This document shows, piece after piece, positions 1-6,735 of a stretch of 64,000 nucleotides of DNA (positions within the stretch are counted from its first letter, which is position 1; every line of letters begins with the position of its first letter). Both the position numbers and the translations under genes were made by a program. This stretch comes from a virus, in IMG/VR virus record IMGVR_UViG_3300029911_000010, positions 40,428-104,427 of that record; one strand, given 5' to 3'. The notes under the pieces were generated by a model. That model searched no databases. It was not told the origin of the DNA and saw only the letters and a program-made list of their open reading frames with translations.

Positions 1-50
1 CTTTGGGTTGTTGGTTGGCGTAAACAGGCTGATCAAAGGTTTGTTTGTCA

Positions 51-248
51 CTAGATCACCAGATGAATCTTTGTTTGAGACAGATCGGCGGGAAGATCGC
101 ATTGCAAGTCGACGTGAAGGATCTGCCCGTCGTATTCCATGTCCTGAATTTTTACGTCGACGCCGTACAGCGTTTTAATCAAATGACAGCGCAGAATCAA
201 CCACAGGACAGCGTCGCCAACGGTAGCTTGAGGTTCTGATTCAAACAT
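51..248 (-). CDS. small hypothetical protein (65 aa)
   Basis: Unrecognised 65-aa acidic protein. The start codon lies inside a 59-bp perfect tandem duplication (211-328), so a second ATG with the same first codons sits 59 bp upstream in a different frame. I chose the proximal ATG because it leads into the longer open frame. No domain, membrane segment or cysteine cluster is evident. It follows the hairpin at 328-355, so it may have its own transcript. Confidence 0.5.
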   Translation of the reverse strand: MFESEPQATVGDAVLWLILRCHLIKTLYGVDVKIQDMEYDGQILHVDLQCDLPADLSQTKIHLVI

Positions 249-328
249 AGCGATGAGTGTAACAAGACGGCGTCGCCAACGGTAGCTTGAGGTTCTGATT
301 CAAACATAGCGATGAGTGTAACAAGACG
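211..328. repeat. 59-bp perfect tandem duplication over a start codon
   Basis: Two adjacent identical 59-bp units (211-269 and 270-328). They cover the 5' end and the upstream region of the small minus-strand gene ending at 51. Because 59 is not a multiple of three, the duplicated start opens another frame. Seen directly in the sequence. Confidence 0.95.
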
Positions 329-355
329 GCGAGCCTGACCGAAGCCAGGCTCGCC
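328..355 (-). terminator. hairpin downstream of the 125-aa gene
   Basis: Perfect 10-bp stem (328-337 with 346-355) with an 8-nt loop, about 75 bp past the stop of the gene at 432-809. The following tract is only weakly T-rich, so termination is plausible but not certain. Confidence 0.5.
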
Positions 356-431
356 GGGTGCGTCCATGCACTATACAAGGCAGCGTCGTGCCGCCAGGCC
401 CTGGGCCGAAGCCCAAAGCTCTAAGCTTCCC

Positions 432-809
432 TTAAGCGGCCACTTGGACGTCGTCGCTGTCCGACGTGTCCCAGCAGGGGTTGGCCCCTGCCAGCGTGCC
501 GTTGTTGAGAGTCAGCATCTTACTGGCACCGCTGGTCAGGTCGACCATGATCGGTGTCGGTGTGCTGATGATGGTGATGTCTCCCCGATCGATCGCGTCG
601 GCGAATGCCTGGTGCTGCCGTCGAGCAGTCGAGCGGTCGGGACCCTGCCCGATGGCCTCAAGGATGTTGCCGAACACGCTGTACTGCTCGTTGTTGGCGA
701 GCTTGACGCCGTGCGGCGGAAGGAACCCGAAATTGCGTTCCTGGCCGCAGGTATTCTGTACCGTGCTGGTCAGGCAAGATTTGTCGAAATGTCCGGATCG
801 TTCACTCAT
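432..809 (-). CDS. hypothetical protein, end of the head-module direction (125 aa)
   Basis: 125-aa soluble protein with no recognised family. Start chosen at an ATG 7 nt after CAGGAG. An upstream in-frame ATG has no ribosome-binding site. It lies downstream of the capsid genes and is followed by a hairpin, so it probably ends a transcript. Five cysteines do not form an obvious metal site. A minor virion protein is possible but not shown. Confidence 0.7.
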   Translation of the reverse strand: MSERSGHFDKSCLTSTVQNTCGQERNFGFLPPHGVKLANNEQYSVFGNILEAIGQGPDRSTARRQHQAFADAIDRGDITIISTPTPIMVDLTSGASKMLTLNNGTLAGANPCWDTSDSDDVQVAA

Positions 810-895
810 TGTAATTCTCCTGATTTCAAAGTTCGCAGGCAACCACCGGCGGATAAATTTGAGCCCAAACTCCGCCGGCAGTCGCCATCGATTCG

Positions 896-1342
896 TTAAG
901 CCCGTGCAGCGGGCTGTTGATATTGCGTGGCTTGGGCTGCCTTGATCGTCAGGATCGAGTTGTAGAGCAGCGGGTTCTGCGCCAGACTGGCGGCAGCCTG
1001 CTTAACTGCAACGGCGTGCTCCTGGGTGGCGGCGGCCTTCGTCCGGCCATTCATGCCGTTGGCGCTCATGTAGCCGTCCAGCTCGGCGATCATCTTGCCG
1101 AACGGACTGGGATTGGCGGCAGCGGCTTGCTTCTGGTAGCGGGGGTCTTCTTCGATGGTTCGCAGGCGGGAAGCCAGGTCCAGGAGTTCCTGGGCCTGAA
1201 TCTGGTCAGCAGGGGCGATGCCGGCGCTGGCCAGCTTGCTGAAAAATACTTCAGCGCTGACGTTGGTGAAAAGAGTGTTGTAGGCCGTCTGGAAGTCGGG
1301 AAGGGCCGGGGTCGATGCTTGGGCTTGAGTTTGGGCAGACAC
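896..1342 (-). CDS. alanine-rich virion-type protein (148 aa)
   Basis: 148-aa Ala/Gln-rich, largely helical protein. It contains KQAAA-like segments that recur in several head-module proteins of this window. GTG start chosen because GGAGG sits about 7 nt upstream. The usual-looking ATG further up has no SD. The same TCACGGAGGA leader motif precedes the major capsid gene. Function unknown; a minor capsid or core protein is a reasonable guess. Confidence 0.65.
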   Translation of the reverse strand: MSAQTQAQASTPALPDFQTAYNTLFTNVSAEVFFSKLASAGIAPADQIQAQELLDLASRLRTIEEDPRYQKQAAAANPSPFGKMIAELDGYMSANGMNGRTKAAATQEHAVAVKQAAASLAQNPLLYNSILTIKAAQATQYQQPAARA

Positions 1343-1346
1343 GATA

Positions 1347-1358
1347 GTCCTCCGTGAC
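1347..1358 (-). promoter_or_regulatory. weak CsrA-type GGA hairpin at the SD
   Basis: On the RNA, GUC[ACGGAG]GAC places the SD in an ANGGAN hexaloop, but the stem is only 3 bp. Listed because the hexaloop is identical to that of the capsid leaders. It is a weak member of the set. Confidence 0.3.
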
Positions 1359-1394
1359 AAGTTACAGGCCCGATCCTTTCAGGCCACTGCATGA

Positions 1395-1424
1395 ATATTA
1401 ACCGGCAGGGGGCAGGGGATGCAA
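1395..1424 (-). promoter_or_regulatory. putative sigma70-type promoter
   Basis: Minus strand: TTGCAT, 18-nt spacer, TAATAT. It lies downstream of the terminator at 1464-1489 and about 50 bp upstream of the GTG of the 148-aa gene. The arrangement is consistent with a fresh promoter; not proven. Confidence 0.45.
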
Positions 1425-1463
1425 GCGCCGATGGTTTACAAAGGTTGTTTTGCGATAGCTAAA

Positions 1464-1489
1464 GAAAAGCCGCCGGGTGGCGGCTTTTC
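1464..1489 (-). terminator. rho-independent terminator
   Basis: Perfect 11-bp stem, GAAAAGCCGCC with its complement, and a 4-nt loop. On the minus strand it is followed by TTTAG after the U-rich 3' arm. It lies about 85 bp past the stop of the gene at 1573-2118. The symmetric A/T arms could also act on the plus strand. Confidence 0.75.
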
Positions 1490-1513
1490 GATGATGATCA
1501 CTTGTCAGGTGAC

Positions 1514-1549
1514 GAATCTGTCGGATGGGATGAATCTGTCGGACGGGTG
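1514..1549. repeat. two 18-bp imperfect direct repeats
   Basis: Two adjacent 18-bp units beginning GAATCTGTCGGA differ at three positions near their ends. They lie between the stop of the gene at 1573 and the terminator at 1464. They could be an operator or replication slippage; no role is evident. Confidence 0.6.
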
Positions 1550-1572
1550 GCAGAGTCGACGACAACAAAAGG

Positions 1573-2118
1573 TCAGTCGTTTTCGACTTTCGTATCATCC
1601 AGCACGTCGCTTCCACATACCGGACATATATCGTCTTCAGCGCCAAGCGTGAAATCGCAAGACGTGCAAACCCTGCCGCCGTGCGATTTTGCCGCCGTAC
1701 GATTGAGTTCAGTGTCGGCAATGTATCTCTCGCGTGATCGTCTGTGCATCTCGTCGTAGCAGCTGCACGGTTCCAGCGCTGCGTACCTGTTTGCCGCGAT
1801 ACAGCCGGGACATCGGTAATAATGCAACGGCTCTGCACCGTAGGAGGATACACGTTGCAGTATCGATAAAATGCGCAACTGCGGAGTATCGACGCTGGTG
1901 ATCACGCTATTGAAGTAAGCTGATTTCACCAATCCTTCAATTTTCATCACTTCGTTGATCATCATCAGATAGAAAGCGACGCAGCATTCAGGCACGTTTG
2001 AATGCAAACCGCACGTCGCGTCGTGTACCGTCTTGGGATCGTTGGTTGATAGTCCGAGACGACGTACCAGATCGACGCCTTCGGGGGATGACTTGAAATC
2101 GAATTTATATTTCTTCAC
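1573..2118 (-). CDS. zinc-ribbon protein (181 aa)
   Basis: 181-aa protein with a C-terminal zinc ribbon (CTSC...CPVC, about residues 151-172) and additional cysteines in the middle (CPGC, CSC). The GTG start was chosen from CTGGAG six nt upstream. The longer frame has no ribosome-binding site. Zinc ribbons of this type bind nucleic acid or RNA polymerase partners; the actual role is unknown. Followed by a strong terminator. Confidence 0.7.
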   Translation of the reverse strand: MKKYKFDFKSSPEGVDLVRRLGLSTNDPKTVHDATCGLHSNVPECCVAFYLMMINEVMKIEGLVKSAYFNSVITSVDTPQLRILSILQRVSSYGAEPLHYYRCPGCIAANRYAALEPCSCYDEMHRRSRERYIADTELNRTAAKSHGGRVCTSCDFTLGAEDDICPVCGSDVLDDTKVEND

Positions 2119-2131
2119 GGGAAACTCCAGG

Positions 2132-2356
2132 TTAGTAGTCTTTGTGGTCGCAAAGCCAGTCGACAACATGAGACGCGTGCAGACACTCACAATCTACTAC
2201 TTCGCCACTGGTTCCGGAATAGATTGTGACATCACACATTTGGGTCTCGTAGTTTAATCTGACCGTGAACAAACACGGATGCTCACGCGGTGTGACAAAT
2301 GTTCCAGCCATGTCGCAAGCTACGTGTGAAAGCAAATCAAAATTAGGTTCTTGCAT
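2132..2356 (-). CDS. small hypothetical protein (74 aa)
   Basis: 74-aa acidic protein with four cysteines. Start at an ATG preceded by AAAGG. An ATG 30 nt further up is possible and would overlap the preceding gene by 4 bp. No family recognised. Confidence 0.6.
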   Translation of the reverse strand: MQEPNFDLLSHVACDMAGTFVTPREHPCLFTVRLNYETQMCDVTIYSGTSGEVVDCECLHASHVVDWLCDHKDY

Positions 2357-2382
2357 GATGCCTTTGGGTTGAATGACAGGGG

Positions 2383-2610
2383 TCAATTGTTATCGTTTTC
2401 TGGTTCTGGTCCCCATTCCTCGGTGTCGGGGCCGATCAGTTCCAGGTTGGGGAGAGCGTCGAGGTTTTCCATCCGCTTGCCGGTTACCTCGCGGATGGCA
2501 TTGCGAAGTTTGCGGGCCAGCTGCCGGTAATGCTTGTAAGGCGGCTGCGACTCCAAGGATTTGATCAGCTCTTTCACAACCGGGCCGGGAATCTTGGCAT
2601 AGCTCTTCAT
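2383..2610 (-). CDS. small basic/acidic hypothetical protein (75 aa)
   Basis: 75 aa with a basic N-terminal two-thirds (many Lys/Arg) and an acidic tail. Good SD (AAGGAG, 4 nt spacing). It follows the 52-aa membrane protein by 8 bp, so the two are probably co-translated. No family recognised. Confidence 0.65.
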   Translation of the reverse strand: MKSYAKIPGPVVKELIKSLESQPPYKHYRQLARKLRNAIREVTGKRMENLDALPNLELIGPDTEEWGPEPENDNN

Positions 2611-2618
2611 GAGGCTCC

Positions 2619-2777
2619 TTATTTTTTACGGCGCTCATTCATCCACTGATCCATCGTCTTACCGTCGAACACGTCTCGCTCGACTTCGTCCATGCTGTTC
2701 AAGATGAACATCCGTACGAGCAGCAGGACACAGAACAAAATAACAAGGCCAACGACCATCGTGCCGATAACTTCCAT
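2619..2777 (-). CDS. small single-pass membrane protein (52 aa)
   Basis: Read directly from the sequence. AGGAG lies 5 nt before the ATG, followed by 52 codons and TAA. Residues about 3-27 form one hydrophobic helix (VVGLVILFCVLLLV core), followed by a charged tail ending in RRKK. It could be a membrane anchor or a spanin- or holin-like accessory; no assignment is possible. Confidence 0.65.
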   Translation of the reverse strand: MEVIGTMVVGLVILFCVLLLVRMFILNSMDEVERDVFDGKTMDQWMNERRKK

Positions 2778-2953
2778 GTAGACTCCTGGTTAGCGGGTAA
2801 GAAAAATCCGCAGTCGACGCGATGGGATGAAAGTCTATACGACCAACCGCTGCGGAGCCGGCCGGAGTACGTGCAAGCTCTCTACGGAAGCTCGCAGTCC
2901 CGTCTAAACACAGCATTGGGGACCTGCCGCGTCATCGCTCACGTCAATCACGA
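2778..2953. other. no convincing gene
   Basis: About 175 bp between the 52-aa membrane protein and the uncertain ORF at 2954. A reading frame on the minus strand continues through it (start near 2916), but it has no SD and overlaps the membrane-protein gene in another frame. I see no promoter or terminator signature. Confidence 0.4.
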
Positions 2954-3160
2954 TTACGTTTCAATCATACGTCGCGGGGGCTTAGTTTCGTCAGATGCTT
3001 TTTGCAAAGCCACGATCGCATTCAAAGCAGCCGCCAACACGGACACGGATCGATAGGGGATTGTAACGCGGACAATTTCTGTGCCGCCAAGCAAGGGATC
3101 GGTTGTGATCACCAGCTGCGTTGCCGCTTCATTATCTTCAACACCTATGAATGGTTCCAG
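2954..3160 (-). CDS. possible small protein with non-standard start (about 68 aa)
   Basis: A well-biased open frame of about 68 codons ends at TAA. The translated segment looks protein-like (alternating hydrophobic strand, then an Ala-rich helix and a basic tail). There is no ATG near its beginning. The first candidate start is a CTG just after an in-frame TGA. It may start at CTG, be a remnant, or be a frameshifted gene. Confidence 0.35.
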   Translation of the reverse strand: MEPFIGVEDNEAATQLVITTDPLLGGTEIVRVTIPYRSVSVLAAALNAIVALQKASDETKPPRRMIET

Positions 3161-3194
3161 TGAAAGTCAACTCAGGTAAGGATGCGACGTTGAC

Positions 3195-3413
3195 TCAGTC
3201 GGCCAGCTTCAAGTTCAAATCGGCCAGCACGCGTTCGATTTCACGCAAGCTGACCCGACCGAAATTCTTGTAAGCCAGAAGGTCATCAGGCGTCTTTGCG
3301 ATAAGCTCTCTGATGGTGTTGACGTTGGCCTTGAACAAACATCTGCGGGCTCGATGTGATGACAAGTGCAACAGTTCGACGCTGCGATCGAGAACATTGA
3401 TTTCTTCTGACAT
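3195..3413 (-). CDS. stand-alone RNA polymerase alpha C-terminal-domain-like protein
   Basis: 72 aa that align over nearly their whole length with the bacterial RpoA C-terminal domain. The order is an N-terminal LxxSVELLxLS-type helix, HRARRCL, ANVNTIREL, then the KNFGRVSLREIE hairpin-helix and a terminal L-rich helix. The arginine of HRARRC aligns with E. coli R265, the UP-element DNA contact. No alpha N-terminal domain is present. SD CGGAG. Since the same phage encodes beta and beta-prime, the protein could recruit phage or host polymerase to promoters, or could compete with host alpha-CTD. Family assignment is strong by motif; the role is inference. Confidence 0.8.
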   Translation of the reverse strand: MSEEINVLDRSVELLHLSSHRARRCLFKANVNTIRELIAKTPDDLLAYKNFGRVSLREIERVLADLNLKLAD

Positions 3414-3501
3414 GGAAACTCCGGGTTAGAGGTCACTGGGTAGGGGAATGCCCGCGTGGGCTAAACTCTCTCATTTCTTTTGACGCATTTCAAGTTGAAA
3501 T

Positions 3502-4533
3502 TTACGTCGCAACCGCCTGAGCCGTAACATGCGGGCATTGGCCGTAGATATGCTTGGCTTTGTTACAGTTAGAACACAACAGTTGCCAATTGTCCTTCGG
3601 AAATCCGGCAGCTTTAAGCCGGCGGTAAAGCCTTAATCCGCCGCTGCCGTGTGCTCGACGATCATCAGCCCCCTTACCGTCGATGTGATCAATTTCTAGA
3701 AACTGCGGCAATGTTTCCGGACAACCAGGACACGAACATTTACTACCGTAGGCTTCGATGATTTCGGCGCGGAGTCGATCATGCTTGCGATTAGATTTTT
3801 TCCGACTCATTATCAAATGCCGCTCACACATTGTCTTGTCTTCGACTGCAAGTTGATCACAGTGCTGGGCAACACAAATCCCTTTGTCTTTCCGATTAGC
3901 GTAATCGTTCTTGTCTTCTTCTCGACAGTCGTCGCAATACCTATTGACTCCGTTGGTCGGTTTATCGCATTGCGTGCATTTGCCAGCCTGCTGTCGCTCC
4001 GCTGTTTTCTGCCGCCTTACTTCTCGGCACTGATCACATCGGACAGTCCCCGGTTCAACATAAGCCGGGCAGCTTTGACACAGACCGGCACGAAGACGAG
4101 CGTTGTAACGCGGAATATCTTCGATTCGTTCCAGCTGCAAAGCGTAACAGTACCGACAACGATCCTGCTCGGCATCAATGTAAAACGCGCCGCATTCGAT
4201 GCAAATCCCCTGAGCAAGCCGCTCAGCGGATTCGGTCTCTTTGATCGCTTGAGATTGCACGGCAAGTTCGGCAGCAGTCATAATCTGCCGGTTTCGTTGC
4301 TTTATAAGACACAGATCACAGTAAACTGAATCAACACCGGCCGGTTGTGTACAGCCAGTCGTCACGCATAAACCGGTCTGCTTGCGTCGAAGATATTTCT
4401 CGTGATCTTTTTGCTTAGCGACATCTGTGTGATACTGACATCTAGCTTTTCCCGGTAAAGCCGGTTGACTGCACGAACAACATAAACCCCGTTCACGCCG
4501 ACTTCGTTGTACATCTGCCGAATGAATCGCCAT
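3502..4533 (-). CDS. HNH endonuclease with an array of zinc-binding repeats
   Basis: 343 aa. The first about 240 residues contain a series of short CxxC-type zinc modules (for example CCSC, CSQP..., CIEC, CQSC, CDQC, CTQC, CDDC), each separated by basic linkers. The C-terminal part (about 255-335) is an HNH nuclease: EIDHIDGKG supplies the His/Asp core and LCSNCNKAK the zinc-binding and His/Asn end. It lies just past the terminator of the major capsid gene with SD AAGGAG. Homing-type HNH nucleases commonly invade such inter-gene positions. The long zinc array is unusual for them and could give extended DNA recognition. Confidence 0.85.
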   Translation of the reverse strand: MAIHSADVQRSRRERGLCCSCSQPALPGKARCQYHTDVAKQKDHEKYLRRKQTGLCVTTGCTQPAGVDSVYCDLCLIKQRNRQIMTAAELAVQSQAIKETESAERLAQGICIECGAFYIDAEQDRCRYCYALQLERIEDIPRYNARLRAGLCQSCPAYVEPGTVRCDQCREVRRQKTAERQQAGKCTQCDKPTNGVNRYCDDCREEDKNDYANRKDKGICVAQHCDQLAVEDKTMCERHLIMSRKKSNRKHDRLRAEIIEAYGSKCSCPGCPETLPQFLEIDHIDGKGADDRRAHGSGGLRLYRRLKAAGFPKDNWQLLCSNCNKAKHIYGQCPHVTAQAVAT

Positions 4534-4553
4534 GACGAACTCCTTAAAAACAG

Positions 4554-4583
4554 AGACCGTTCGAGAATTATCTCGAACGGTCT
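4554..4583 (-). terminator. strong terminator after the major capsid gene
   Basis: Perfect 13-bp stem (4554-4566 with 4571-4583) and a 4-nt ATTA loop, followed on the minus strand by CTGTTTTT. It starts about 30 bp past the capsid stop codon and separates it from the HNH gene. Confidence 0.85.
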
Positions 4584-4613
4584 AAGTCTAGTCAGAGTTG
4601 TAAGCGAAGTCAA

Positions 4614-5552
4614 TCAGACAAAGTCCGCACGGGCCAGCCCTGACGTGAAGCCAATCGTGCCGCCCATGGTCTCATAGGCGAAAAATTCCAACATAAAGGC
4701 TTCGCGCCTAATGTACATAGTCGTGTCTTCAAGCACATAGGACTTGCCGATGAACTTGGGATCACTGAACATGTACATCGTGTTGGTCGGGACCAGACCC
4801 TTCTTGATCGTGATCACCCAGGTCTTGCCCATGAACTCCTGGAGCGTCCAGCCGTTCTTCATGATGTCCTGAGACAGGTCGCCACCCATCTCGTTGCGGC
4901 CGAACTTGCACACATCCTTGATCGTGATGTGGTTGATGAGGATCGTGTGGACCTCCAGCGAGCTGGGGGTGTTGGGCATGATCTTCATCGCATCTTCCAG
5001 CGTATCGCGGGTGATGCCACCGGCAATCACTTCGTACTGGACGACGCCGCTGGTCGGGACAACCAGGCCGGGGCCGACGATCGCGGTGTTGATGGCGCGG
5101 ATGAATTTAGAATCTTCCTCTGCCAACATGTCCTTGATCGCGTTATCACTGAGCACCTGGCGGATGTCCATGATCCAGGTCCGCAGCTCGTCCACGTCTT
5201 TGGTGAAACGGGGCGTGACGATACGGTCGAACATGACGCGGTAGCGGGGACCGCGAATGTACAGGTTCTGCGGCAAGGTCGCGAACGCGATGCTGATGGC
5301 AGCAGGCGAATTCGGTTCCTTGTCGACCACCTTGACCGGCTTGTCGGTGTCGACCTGGCGGTCCAGCTCATCGTTGCCGATGGGCGTGGCCGGCAGGATG
5401 CGGCGGTAAAAGCCGTCTTCACGCATCTTCGTACGCGTGAAGTCGTTGATGGAATCTTCGGCCTGTTTGATCAGGCCGTTATCACGAGAGCCAAGCTGCT
5501 GAAAAAGCGTTTGATTCAGCAGCTTAGTTTCTTCGGGGGAGAGCTGAACCAT
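4614..5552 (-). CDS. major capsid protein, HK97-fold type
   Basis: 312 aa. The helical N-arm holds the INDFTRTKMRED segment (about 32-43), followed by the peripheral domain. The end, FFAYETMGG..GFTSGLARADF, is typical of large-phage HK97-fold capsid proteins. It is preceded by head genes and followed by a strong terminator, and has an unusually good SD (GGAGGA). Its 5' leader carries two GGA hairpins shared with the upstream gene. Parts of it recur in two other genes (58127-59428 and 60529-60819). Assignment rests on motif and context; no structure search was possible. Confidence 0.8.
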   Translation of the reverse strand: MVQLSPEETKLLNQTLFQQLGSRDNGLIKQAEDSINDFTRTKMREDGFYRRILPATPIGNDELDRQVDTDKPVKVVDKEPNSPAAISIAFATLPQNLYIRGPRYRVMFDRIVTPRFTKDVDELRTWIMDIRQVLSDNAIKDMLAEEDSKFIRAINTAIVGPGLVVPTSGVVQYEVIAGGITRDTLEDAMKIMPNTPSSLEVHTILINHITIKDVCKFGRNEMGGDLSQDIMKNGWTLQEFMGKTWVITIKKGLVPTNTMYMFSDPKFIGKSYVLEDTTMYIRREAFMLEFFAYETMGGTIGFTSGLARADFV

Positions 5553-5557
5553 TTTTA

Positions 5558-5599
5558 GATCCTCCGTGATCAGTTAAAAGTCACCGCCATCCTTGGCGG
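5558..5599 (-). promoter_or_regulatory. capsid-gene leader with two CsrA-type GGA hairpins
   Basis: RNA site 1 (5584-5599): CCGCC[AAGGAU]GGCGG. Site 2 (5558-5571): GAUC[ACGGAG]GAUC, where the loop is the SD. The GGA cores are about 27 nt apart, within the spacing known to allow one CsrA dimer to bridge two sites. Site 1 has the CARGGAUG core of the published CsrA SELEX consensus. Site 1 could also act as a small terminator for the gene before it. Confidence 0.7.
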
Positions 5600-5621
5600 C
5601 ATGAAACACTCTGCCATCAGC

Positions 5622-6164
5622 TTAGGCGCTGGGGGGCAGATACACAGGCCAGAAGGCAACCGCCTCATAGCCATAACCGTTGTCGACCAATCCACGCGAC
5701 ACAACGCCGCAGATCGTGTTCGTGCCGAGCGTGCCCGGCGTGAGCATACCTGCCAGCACCGCACCGCTGTTGACCAGGGGGCTGGTCAGGTGGGTGTTGG
5801 GCGGGTAGGTCTGGGTGTCGTCGTAGTTGGTCGAAACCAACTCGTAGGCACCGACCGCGACCAGGAACATCAGCACGCCGGTCGGATTGATGGCAATGAA
5901 GACGTCCTTGGTGGTCGCAGCATCACCGCCGTCATTCTGCACGTCGGGGTCATCCGACGCCTGGAAATTGAACAGCGGCATGACCGGACTGTTACCCACG
6001 CCCAAGACCGCGTAGCCATTGGCATTCAGGGAGCAGCAAGCCCCCGGCGGCACACGAGTCTGGACGGACGGATCGAACTTGCCCTCGAAATCGAGAGCAT
6101 TGGGACGCGGCCAGCCCTTGAGGGGGTTGAGCGTCTGGGAAGTCATTTGACGAGGAGCAGCCAT
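5622..6164 (-). CDS. head decoration or second capsid-type protein (180 aa)
   Basis: 180-aa, Gly/Pro/Thr-rich, beta-type protein directly before the major capsid gene. That position and composition suit a head decoration or stabilisation protein. ATG chosen 8 nt after GGAGG; an upstream in-frame ATG has no SD. Its 5' leader is a near-copy of the capsid leader, so the two genes probably share translational control. No family recognised. Confidence 0.7.
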   Translation of the reverse strand: MAAPRQMTSQTLNPLKGWPRPNALDFEGKFDPSVQTRVPPGACCSLNANGYAVLGVGNSPVMPLFNFQASDDPDVQNDGGDAATTKDVFIAINPTGVLMFLVAVGAYELVSTNYDDTQTYPPNTHLTSPLVNSGAVLAGMLTPGTLGTNTICGVVSRGLVDNGYGYEAVAFWPVYLPPSA

Positions 6165-6169
6165 TTTAA

Positions 6170-6211
6170 GATCCTCCGTGATCAGTTGGAAACGAGCCAT
6201 CCATCCTTGGA
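6170..6211 (-). promoter_or_regulatory. duplicated capsid-type leader with GGA hairpins
   Basis: Near-copy of the capsid leader. RNA GAUC[ACGGAG]GAUC overlaps the SD (6170-6183), and CAAGGAUG in a weaker 3-bp hairpin lies upstream (6200-6211). The spacing is similar to that in the capsid leader. Confidence 0.6.
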
Positions 6212-6234
6212 GGCCCTAATTCGTTGGTGAAAAC

Positions 6235-6699
6235 TTATCCTTCTTTGTTGACGAGCCGTTCGAGACCAAGCCCGTTGAACAAACGACGATCGGAATCCAT
6301 CATGTTCGACGTGTGAGCGCCGACCACGACGGTGTTTGGAAGCTTTTCCAGCAACACCGAGCCGCCGTCAGATGCCTGCTTCTCGGCGGCACCCAGGCGA
6401 TCCTTGGGATGGGCGGATTTGAGCTGTGCCAGTTCGGCTTTGGCTTCCGCCAGCTTGGTAACGGCCGAACCGAGGATGGCCAGCGTTTCGTTGTGGCTGG
6501 CCAGCTTGGTGGTCATCGTGTCGGTTTGATTCTTGCCGAGAACGCCGGAATCGACCATCTGCTGGACGAGTCCGGGAATCCGCTCGGCGGCGGTCTTCTG
6601 TGCTCCGCGAATCTCCGTGACTTCGTCCACTGCACGCTTACCCAGCGCACTGGACACTTCTACGAAGCGGAGCATGTTGTTTGCGAGTTCGGGTTTCAT
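6235..6699 (-). CDS. coiled-coil virion-type protein (154 aa)
   Basis: 154 aa, mostly helical with heptad-like Leu/Ala patterning (about residues 5-110) and a short globular tail. ATG chosen 7-8 nt after GGAGG, which is presented in a hairpin loop (6704-6719). It sits between the scaffold-like gene and the head decoration-type gene, which suits a small scaffold or head-completion role. No family recognised. Confidence 0.65.
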   Translation of the reverse strand: MKPELANNMLRFVEVSSALGKRAVDEVTEIRGAQKTAAERIPGLVQQMVDSGVLGKNQTDTMTTKLASHNETLAILGSAVTKLAEAKAELAQLKSAHPKDRLGAAEKQASDGGSVLLEKLPNTVVVGAHTSNMMDSDRRLFNGLGLERLVNKEG

Positions 6700-6703
6700 T
6701 GTG

Positions 6704-6719
6704 ACAGCCTCCATGCTGC
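6704..6719 (-). promoter_or_regulatory. CsrA-type GGA hairpin at the SD
   Basis: RNA GCAGC[AUGGAG]GCUGU: five pairs (one G-U), with the SD as an ANGGAN hexaloop, 4 nt before the start codon. Confidence 0.55.
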
Positions 6720-6735
6720 TTGTTGGGTTGATTTC

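Noticed and set aside
1514-1549. Start of a CRISPR array
   Set aside because: Only two 18-bp copies with no spacers and no cas genes; likely slippage.
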